From assembly GCA_964583095.1 (NCBI GenBank), contig CAZOVB010000003.1:141792-205791 (forward strand): a stretch of DNA of 64,000 nt, read 5' to 3'. This DNA is from CAZOVB01 sp964583095 (GTDB lineage: Bacteria; Planctomycetota; Phycisphaerae; SM23-33). Made by a program: the position numbers and the translations under genes. This document shows, one piece after another, positions 59,100-64,000 of the stretch (positions within the stretch are counted from its first letter, which is position 1; each line of letters opens with the position of its first letter). The notes below the pieces were generated by a model. That model did no database searches. It was not told the DNA's origin and saw only the letters and a list, made by a program, of their open reading frames with translations.

Positions 59100-60032
59100 T
59101 CATTCATTGCCCAAAGCTGCCTGCCGGGCCATCTCGAAGACGCGCAGCTTTGCCGAGCGACTTCGCGGGTTGGCCTCTGTTTCGTTTTCGCCGGCCGTTA
59201 CACACTTCCGCGTAATACGTCTGCCCAACGATGCCTCTTCCATCCGTGCAAAGGCCCGTTTGACCCGGCCATCCTCCAGCGAATGGAAGCTGATGATTCC
59301 GGCCCGGCCTCCGGGGCCCAGGCATCTGCCCAGCGAAGCCAGCAATCTGTCCAGGCTGGCCAGTTCGTTGTTAACGGCGATCCGCAAGGCCTGGAAGGTT
59401 CGCGTGGCCGGGTGGACGCCCCGCCGACTTCTCCGCGCCTGGCCGGGGACGGCCTTTGTGACGATCCGGGCCAGGCGGGTGGTTGTCCGGATGGGCTCTT
59501 GCTTCCGGGCCGCCACAATCGCTCTTGCGATGCGTCGGCTGTAGCGTTCCTGTCCGTATTCGAATATCAGATTGGCCAGTGCTTCCTGGTCCATGTCGGC
59601 TACCAGATCGGCCGCGGTGGTCTCGAGGGTCTGATCCAGTCGCATGTCCAGCGGGCCTGCCTGCTGAAAGCTCAGCCCTCTTTCCGGGTCGTCCAACTGA
59701 ACCGAGCAGACACCCAGATCGGCCAGAACCAGGTCCGCCTTCTGCCTGCCCGCCTGGTCCAGCACCTCGGAAATGTCGGCGAAGTTCGCCTCGAAGAGTC
59801 GCACGCGCCGCCCGAATCGCTCCAGGCGATCCTTCGCCCGGAGCAGATTGCGGCGGTCCATGTCGATTCCCAGCAGGTGAGCCTGCTGCCCAGCCTGGTC
59901 GAGCAACGCCTCCGCGTGCCCGCCCAAGCCGACGGTGCAGTCCACCAGCAACTGCCTCCCGGCCGGCTGGAGCAGGTCGATCACCGTCTCCAGCAGGACG
60001 GGCAGGTGGCCCGGATCGCGGCCCATGGGCAT
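59100..60032 (-). CDS. rsmH: 16S rRNA (cytosine-1402-N4)-methyltransferase
   Basis: 310 residues. SAM-dependent methyltransferase modifying C1402 in the 16S decoding centre. Starts PMGRDPGHLPVLLETVIDLL; the SAM motif is VDCTVGLGGHAEALLDQAG, followed by ADLGVCSVQLDDPERGLSF and IISFHSLEDGRVKRAF. ATG at 60032 has AGGAG seven bases upstream. The 320-base gap to mraZ is unusually long and holds a possible small gene. Confidence 0.95.
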   Translation of the reverse strand: MPMGRDPGHLPVLLETVIDLLQPAGRQLLVDCTVGLGGHAEALLDQAGQQAHLLGIDMDRRNLLRAKDRLERFGRRVRLFEANFADISEVLDQAGRQKADLVLADLGVCSVQLDDPERGLSFQQAGPLDMRLDQTLETTAADLVADMDQEALANLIFEYGQERYSRRIARAIVAARKQEPIRTTTRLARIVTKAVPGQARRSRRGVHPATRTFQALRIAVNNELASLDRLLASLGRCLGPGGRAGIISFHSLEDGRVKRAFARMEEASLGRRITRKCVTAGENETEANPRSRSAKLRVFEMARQAALGNE

Positions 60033-60042
60033 TCCTTTGCTC

Positions 60043-60270
60043 CTAGGGGGCCGCGACGTGGTCTTGGCCTTTGGGCGAAAGATCAAACATTCGGGTGTGC
60101 TCATCCCACAGCCGCCTGGGGCCAGGCGGGCGTAGTGCCAACTCCTTGGGGCGCTGCCGTCGTCCATCGAAGGATGAACTCGCCGTCGCGCCTGGCAGGG
60201 TCGGGTGGCTTCGGGGGGGACGTCCCTGTCCCTTCCTGAAACTCCCTGTCGCGCCTGCTGGGATGAGCAT
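60043..60270 (-). CDS. Possible small protein between mraZ and rsmH
   Basis: 75 codons from an ATG at 60270 with AAAGGA six bases upstream. The peptide begins MLIPAGATGSFRKGQG and is rich in Arg, Gly and Pro; the C-terminal part (RRLWDEHTRMFDLSPKGQD) is more ordinary. The stop lies within the AGGAG region of rsmH, so it could be translationally coupled. It has no recognised relative, and high-GC DNA readily yields such ORFs, so its reality is uncertain. Confidence 0.35.
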   Translation of the reverse strand: MLIPAGATGSFRKGQGRPPRSHPTLPGATASSSFDGRRQRPKELALRPPGPRRLWDEHTRMFDLSPKGQDHVAAP

Positions 60271-60351
60271 TACGATTCCTTTCGCACCCGAACCTCTGAT
60301 TTTCCGCCGACGGGACGAGCCATCCTTGTCTCGCACCCGATCGGCCTGGGC

Positions 60352-60822
60352 CTATTCAACCGGTTCATCGTCATCCATGTCCAACCGGTCCGCCGCCTCC
60401 GCCAACATCTCGCAGTAGGACGGCATTGCCTCTTCCGTGAGTTTTCGCCATTCATCCGTGGGCCAGATCTCGATGTGGTCGCCCTGGCCTACCAGGGTCA
60501 CCTCATCAGGACAGGCCGCCCGCTTCATCGAAGCATCCGGCAGGACCACCCGTCCCTGGGCGTCCGGCTTCACCACGCGGGCAAAGGCGAAGAGCATCGC
60601 GATCCCTCGCGACTGCTTTACCGGCAACTTCGAGCGCTTCATCTTGGAAAGCAGCCGGGCGTAATATCTGTCCGGATACAACCAAAGATTTCCGCTGTCT
60701 CCCAGAACCAGGTAGAAGTTCGAACCATCCCGGTCCTCGGCTCCCTCACGCAGTGCCGATGCAATCGAAAGACGATGCTTGCTGTCAATCGACTGCTCGA
60801 ACTCGCCAACAAAGAGTGGCAC
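60352..60822 (-). CDS. mraZ: MraZ, AbrB-type regulator of the dcw cluster
   Basis: 156 residues. Two SpoVT/AbrB-type half-domains: FVGEFEQSIDSKHRLSIASA at the N-terminus and VKPDAQGRVVLPDA later. MraZ oligomers bind DNA repeats upstream of their own operon and repress or activate it. GTG at 60822 was chosen because it matches the family start (VPLFVGEFEQ) and has AAAGGG eight bases upstream; a longer TTG start would add 24 residues unlike the family. It opens the dcw cluster behind a sigma-70-type promoter. Confidence 0.92.
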   Translation of the reverse strand: MPLFVGEFEQSIDSKHRLSIASALREGAEDRDGSNFYLVLGDSGNLWLYPDRYYARLLSKMKRSKLPVKQSRGIAMLFAFARVVKPDAQGRVVLPDASMKRAACPDEVTLVGQGDHIEIWPTDEWRKLTEEAMPSYCEMLAEAADRLDMDDDEPVE

Positions 60823-60861
60823 GCTTGGGGCCCTTTCACCAATGCCTGGGACACGTAGGGA

Positions 60862-60891
60862 AATATAGGCACTGTCAGGGAGACTTGGCAA
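60862..60891 (-). promoter_or_regulatory. Candidate promoter of the dcw cluster
   Basis: TTGCCA (60886-60891), 18-base spacer and TATATT (60862-60867), 40 bases before the mraZ GTG. It begins immediately after the T-tract of the upstream terminator. MraZ-binding repeats (TGGGN) were not clearly seen. Confidence 0.5.
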
Positions 60892-60892
60892 C

Positions 60893-60922
60893 AAAAAAAA
60901 CGATTTTCAAAACCATAAAATC
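60893..60922 (-). terminator. Terminator of the glycosyltransferase gene
   Basis: GATTTT (60917-60922, minus strand) pairs with AAAATC (60902-60907) around a 9-base loop, followed by eight T. The stem is AT-rich and weak, but the T-run is strong. Confidence 0.55.
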
Positions 60923-60942
60923 CGGAAAACCTTCCCAGAGTC

Positions 60943-62085
60943 CTAACACAGACCAAACGCCCCGCCCCCGCCATCCCTTCCGCACACCGCCTGGTACAAC
61001 TGCTCGTGCCGGGCTACATTGGTATCTATATGAAAAAGCGTCCGGACCCGTTCCATCCCGGCCTGGCCCATCCGCCGGCGGGCCTGGGAATTGGCCTGAA
61101 GGTCACTGATCGCCTCGGCCAGGGCGATGGAATCTTCCGACTCGACAAGCAGACCCGTGCCCCCATCGACGAGGGCTTCACTCAAGCCTGCCACATCGGT
61201 GCCGATTACAGCCAGCCCAGCCGCCATCGCCTCCAGGGCCGTCAAGGGCAATCCTTCATACCGGCTGGGCATGACAGCGATGTCCGCCGCGGAAAAAACC
61301 GATCGCACATCCTGCACGAATCCCAGGGACCTGCAAAGCCGGCCCCCTTCCCCATGGGAAATGTAGTTGCGTACCATGGGCTCCAGGGGCCCGCTGCCGG
61401 CCAGGACAATCTTCGCGCCCTTGCCCCTCGAGGCCAGATGGCTCAGCGCCCCGAGCAATATGTCGATTCCCTTCTGCTGGTCGAGCCTGCCCACATGCGT
61501 CAGCAGAACATCTTCCGGGCCGATCCCCCACTGGCGGCGAAGCTTCTGCCGGGCCGAGACGTCGCGGGCATAGGCATCGGGGTCGATGCCATTGGGGATG
61601 ACCTCATAGTGACCGGCCGGAATCCCGCTGCGACGGGCATGAAACTCCTTTACCGCCCGGGAGACGCAGACGATCCGGTCGGCCTGGTCGGAGAACATCC
61701 TGGCATAGGCGAACTGCCATGGCCGAAAGCGCCCCTCGGCCACATGAAGCGTGTGCACCAGGTGGGGGATCCCGGCCATGGCCCGTGCGGGTCTTCCGGC
61801 CAGGTCTCCATGAAACAGGTGGGTATGGAGCAGGTCGAACCGTCGAGGCCGAAGCAGGCCCGAGAGTTTCCAGAGCTTGAGCAGATCCCACTTGCCCCGC
61901 ATATTCACCAGGTGGACCGGAATACCTTCCTGCTCCAGCCAGTTTGCCACCTGTCCGCCGCGAAGGGCGGCGACTTCCACCTGAACCTTCTCCGGATCCA
62001 TGCGTCGCGCGAGTTCATAGACGCATCGCTCTGCCCCGGCCGGGGCGAGCTCGGTAATCAGATGGCACACGCGGATCGGCTGCAT
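60943..62085 (-). CDS. GT4-family glycosyltransferase
   Basis: 380 residues. GT-B fold transferase with RVCHLITELAPAGAERCVYE at the N-terminus, HTHLFHGDLAGR, a nucleotide-sugar site VLLTHVGRLDQQKGIDIL and the acceptor EGLPLTALEAMAAGLAVIGT (Glu-x7-Glu). It transfers a hexose from a nucleotide sugar to a lipid or glycan. ATG at 62085 has GGAG five bases upstream. A 100-base gap separates it from the GH130 gene upstream on the same strand; its own terminator follows. Confidence 0.9.
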   Translation of the reverse strand: MQPIRVCHLITELAPAGAERCVYELARRMDPEKVQVEVAALRGGQVANWLEQEGIPVHLVNMRGKWDLLKLWKLSGLLRPRRFDLLHTHLFHGDLAGRPARAMAGIPHLVHTLHVAEGRFRPWQFAYARMFSDQADRIVCVSRAVKEFHARRSGIPAGHYEVIPNGIDPDAYARDVSARQKLRRQWGIGPEDVLLTHVGRLDQQKGIDILLGALSHLASRGKGAKIVLAGSGPLEPMVRNYISHGEGGRLCRSLGFVQDVRSVFSAADIAVMPSRYEGLPLTALEAMAAGLAVIGTDVAGLSEALVDGGTGLLVESEDSIALAEAISDLQANSQARRRMGQAGMERVRTLFHIDTNVARHEQLYQAVCGRDGGGGAFGLC

Positions 62086-62185
62086 CGGTTCTCCGAACGC
62101 CAGTGTATACGCGCCCCCCGGGTCCGGCAAGATGCGCTGCCGGGAAACGGCGCAGTGCAGCCTGAGCGGCTCTCGAAGCGTGCTG

Positions 62186-63226
62186 TCAGCTCCTGGCCGC
62201 CTGGACCATTTCGTCGACGCTCGTAACGGCCCCGGCACAGATACGATCGGCAGCGCCGTAATAGAGGGTCATCGTCCCGTCGTCTTCCACAACCAGGCCG
62301 TTGGAGAAGACGCAGTTGGCGTAGACGCCGGAGAGTTCGTAGTCCGCTTCCGGCTCGAGGACGGGGCGGGAGCCTCGATGGATCACCCGCTGAGGCTGCT
62401 CGAGATCGCTGAGCATCGAGCCGAGGTGGTAGCGTCCGCTGGCGTCGGCGGCGTGGTAGATTTCCAGCCAGCCCGAGTCGGTCTTGATCGGCGGCGCTCC
62501 GCCCCCCACGCGCCCGCCCTCCCAGGTTCCGCGCCGCGGCTGGAGGGTCATCTCGTGCAGCCCCCAACAGAGCAGGTCGGGCGAATACGCCGTCCAGATG
62601 CAGGCATCGTTGAATTCATTCATGTAGGGTCGATGGCGGCAGACGTACATGTCGTTGACCTTCTCGGGGAAAATGCAGACGTCCTTCTGGTACGGCGGGA
62701 AGATCACCGAATGACGCTGGAATTTCCGAAAGTCGGTCGTGCCGGCCATCGCCACCGTCACGCCGCGATCGGACACGGCCGTGTAGGTGATGTAGTATCT
62801 GCCTTCGATCTTCGTAATTCGCGGGTCCTCACAGCCGAACGCCTCGTACGGTGTGGCCGGGAAGATCGCGGGAAGGTCGTCGAAGGTGAAGTGCTTGCCA
62901 TCGGTCGAACGGGCCAGCCGAAGGTGGGACAGGCTCGTCAGAAGCATCTTGCCCCGGTAGAAGTATCCGCGGGGATCGGTGGCGTCCAGGTCCGGATCGG
63001 TCTTGCTGATATGCTCCACGACGGTCTGTTCCTTTTTACAGTCGTATCGCATGTAGACTACGTAGTTGTCATCCGGGATGGGCTGTTCCCCGACGCGAAC
63101 CAACAGCAGCGTTTCTCCGCCGATCTTGACCGCGGCCGGGTTCAGCGTGCAGAGCACGACAAGATCATCGCGGGTGGGTTTGCAGTGTTCGGGTCCCAGA
63201 AGCGGGTTGGTTTCCAGTCTCTGCAT
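62186..63226 (-). CDS. GH130-family mannoside phosphorylase or hydrolase
   Basis: 346 residues. Five-bladed beta-propeller with FGCEDPRITKIEGRYYITYTA (residues about 130-150), the GH130 signature, and a trailing VVEDDGTMTLYYGAAD. Family members act on beta-mannosides, cleaving with phosphate (mannosyl-1-phosphate product) or water. Arg/His residues that bind phosphate in phosphorylases were not traced, so the mode is open. No signal peptide, so cytoplasmic. The ATG at 63226 has GGAG eight bases upstream. Confidence 0.9.
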   Translation of the reverse strand: MQRLETNPLLGPEHCKPTRDDLVVLCTLNPAAVKIGGETLLLVRVGEQPIPDDNYVVYMRYDCKKEQTVVEHISKTDPDLDATDPRGYFYRGKMLLTSLSHLRLARSTDGKHFTFDDLPAIFPATPYEAFGCEDPRITKIEGRYYITYTAVSDRGVTVAMAGTTDFRKFQRHSVIFPPYQKDVCIFPEKVNDMYVCRHRPYMNEFNDACIWTAYSPDLLCWGLHEMTLQPRRGTWEGGRVGGGAPPIKTDSGWLEIYHAADASGRYHLGSMLSDLEQPQRVIHRGSRPVLEPEADYELSGVYANCVFSNGLVVEDDGTMTLYYGAADRICAGAVTSVDEMVQAARS

Positions 63227-63381
63227 GAAGCGTCTCCGTTTGCGGGTAAAGCGGAAGCAAGATCGTATGAACTGCTGAGCAGGCCGGCTGCTTCGGACAA
63301 TCCGGCCAACGGCGTTCGCACCGGTATCCTATCGACTGGGCAGAAGTGAAATCTCCCCCCGCCCGAATAGACATCAACACA

Positions 63382-63416
63382 GACGGGCAGGGGCACAATC
63401 AGCGCACCTGCCCGCC
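63382..63416 (-). terminator. Terminator-like hairpin after the Lys-rich gene
   Basis: A 10-bp stem with one G-T wobble (63407-63416 pairs with 63382-63391) and a 15-base loop lies about 20 bases beyond the stop. The T-tract is poor, so it may be weak. The rest of 63227-63438 shows nothing. Confidence 0.45.
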
Positions 63417-63438
63417 TGGATGAATACTGCAACCGGCA

Positions 63439-63846
63439 TTACTTGAAGTAGACGGTCTTGGCTCTTTCGCCCTGCTTTTTGATCTTCTTGGCATCGAGCA
63501 GTTCGCGAATGTCGTTACGCAGGGTAGCGTCGGACTTTCTGCCCACCGTCTTGGCGATCTGGCTGATCCGCTTGCCGTTTGAGGCACCCGAACCAACGGC
63601 ATCGACGATCTGCTTCTTGTCGGATTCCTTTGCTGCCGCATCGCGCCGCTGGCTGCGCGACCCTTTTCGGCTCTTGCGACCCTTGGCCTTGAGGCCTCGG
63701 GCCTTGGAAGCCTTCTTGCTCTGGCTCCTGCGTTCCGGGCCGCTCTTGCCCATGATCTCCTGGGCGGTCTTGAGCGCATTGATCTTCTCGTCGAGCTTGG
63801 ACTTCTGGTCTTCAAGTTCCTGAATCTTCTGTTGAATGGTTGCCAC
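63439..63846 (-). CDS. Lys/Arg-rich coiled-coil, winged-helix-like DNA-binding protein
   Basis: 135 residues. N-terminal coiled coil (TIQQKIQELEDQKSKLDE), a highly basic Lys/Arg/Ser linker (KKASKARGLKAKGRKSRKG) and a C-terminal region resembling a winged helix (NGKRISQIAKTVGRKSDATL, then LRNDIRELLDAKKIKK). It is reminiscent of nucleoid or histone-like proteins, but no family is named with certainty. GTG at 63846 has GGAG eight bases upstream and matches the coiled-coil start; a longer ATG reading would add a Cys-rich stretch (about 50 residues). The 154 bases upstream (63847-64000) show no gene. Confidence 0.65.
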   Translation of the reverse strand: MATIQQKIQELEDQKSKLDEKINALKTAQEIMGKSGPERRSQSKKASKARGLKAKGRKSRKGSRSQRRDAAAKESDKKQIVDAVGSGASNGKRISQIAKTVGRKSDATLRNDIRELLDAKKIKKQGERAKTVYFK

Positions 63847-64000
63847 GAAAGAGGCTCCTTGTCTAAAGCGAAAAGGGATGGAAACTGTACAAGTTACAGA
63901 TCGACCATATTCCTGTCGTTCCTTATATGCAAGGCCTCTTCTACATTTACCGCAAAGAAAGTGCAAGCGTTTCCAGTGGAAAAAACACCCTCGATGCAAG

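Noticed and set aside
61006..63349. Plus-strand open frames opposite the glycosyltransferase and GH130 genes
   Set aside because: The minus strand carries full family motifs and ribosome sites; the plus frames show none.
1..64000. tRNA, rRNA, CRISPR arrays, prophage and insertion sequences
   Set aside because: No cloverleaf sequences, no regularly spaced direct repeats, no transposase or integrase motifs were seen.

Overview
The window is about 62% GC, gene-dense bacterial DNA in which nearly every stretch codes. Operon junctions are tight (ATGA, GTGA and TTGA overlaps), and start codons are a mix of ATG, GTG and TTG. Gene content suggests a diderm of the Planctomycetota, possibly Phycisphaerae. 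That placement is inferred from a large Ser/Thr kinase with TPR-like repeats, a Tad locus, a RIP protease with extra PDZ-like modules, and a division/cell-wall cluster without ftsA or ftsZ. No rRNA, tRNA, CRISPR array, prophage or insertion sequence was recognised.

Layout. (i) 1-8.7 kb, minus strand: a Tad (Flp) pilus operon with CpaF ATPase, two Flp pilins, TadV prepilin peptidase, two TadE-like pseudopilins and a TadG-like protein, with a membrane Ser/Thr kinase gene in the middle. (ii) 8.9-16.5 kb, minus: endonuclease V, threonine aldolase, two Nudix hydrolases, dapB, an acidic protein of unknown function, threonine synthase and a rhomboid protease. (iii) 16.6-23.6 kb, plus: dxr, the RIP protease, dihydroorotase, a NYN-domain protein, a secreted zinc-ribbon-like protein and coaD, convergent with nadD. 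(iv) 24.3-29.4 kb, plus: hisF, pilT, a GspE/PilB-like protein that has lost its ATPase motifs, and a CvpA-like membrane protein. (v) 29.5-35.3 kb, plus: a thioesterase, indolepyruvate oxidoreductase subunits and two phenylacetate-CoA ligases flanking a double-ACT protein, an apparent arylpyruvate/aryl-acid operon. (vi) 35.4-44.6 kb: superoxide dismutase, a VOC protein, a minus-strand DUF6485/dehydrogenase/GH38 alpha-mannosidase operon, a thioredoxin-TPR protein, a lipoprotein, a GspF-like protein and a membrane protein. (vii) 44.6-60.9 kb, minus: a murein/division cluster in the order mraZ, small ORF, rsmH, LysM protein, ftsL-like, ftsI, murE, murF, mraY, ftsW, murG, murC, murB, ddl, ftsQ-like, unknown membrane protein. 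(viii) 60.9-64 kb, minus: a GT4 glycosyltransferase, a GH130 protein and a Lys-rich DNA-binding-like protein.

The cell-wall genes cover most of the path from UDP-MurNAc to lipid II and septal crosslinking. MurE carries the DNPR motif of meso-diaminopimelate enzymes, and dapB (meso-DAP/lysine synthesis) is also present. murD, ftsA and ftsZ are not in the cluster. Most starts were chosen from a visible ribosome-binding site and family alignment; promoters were found by eye and are tentative.
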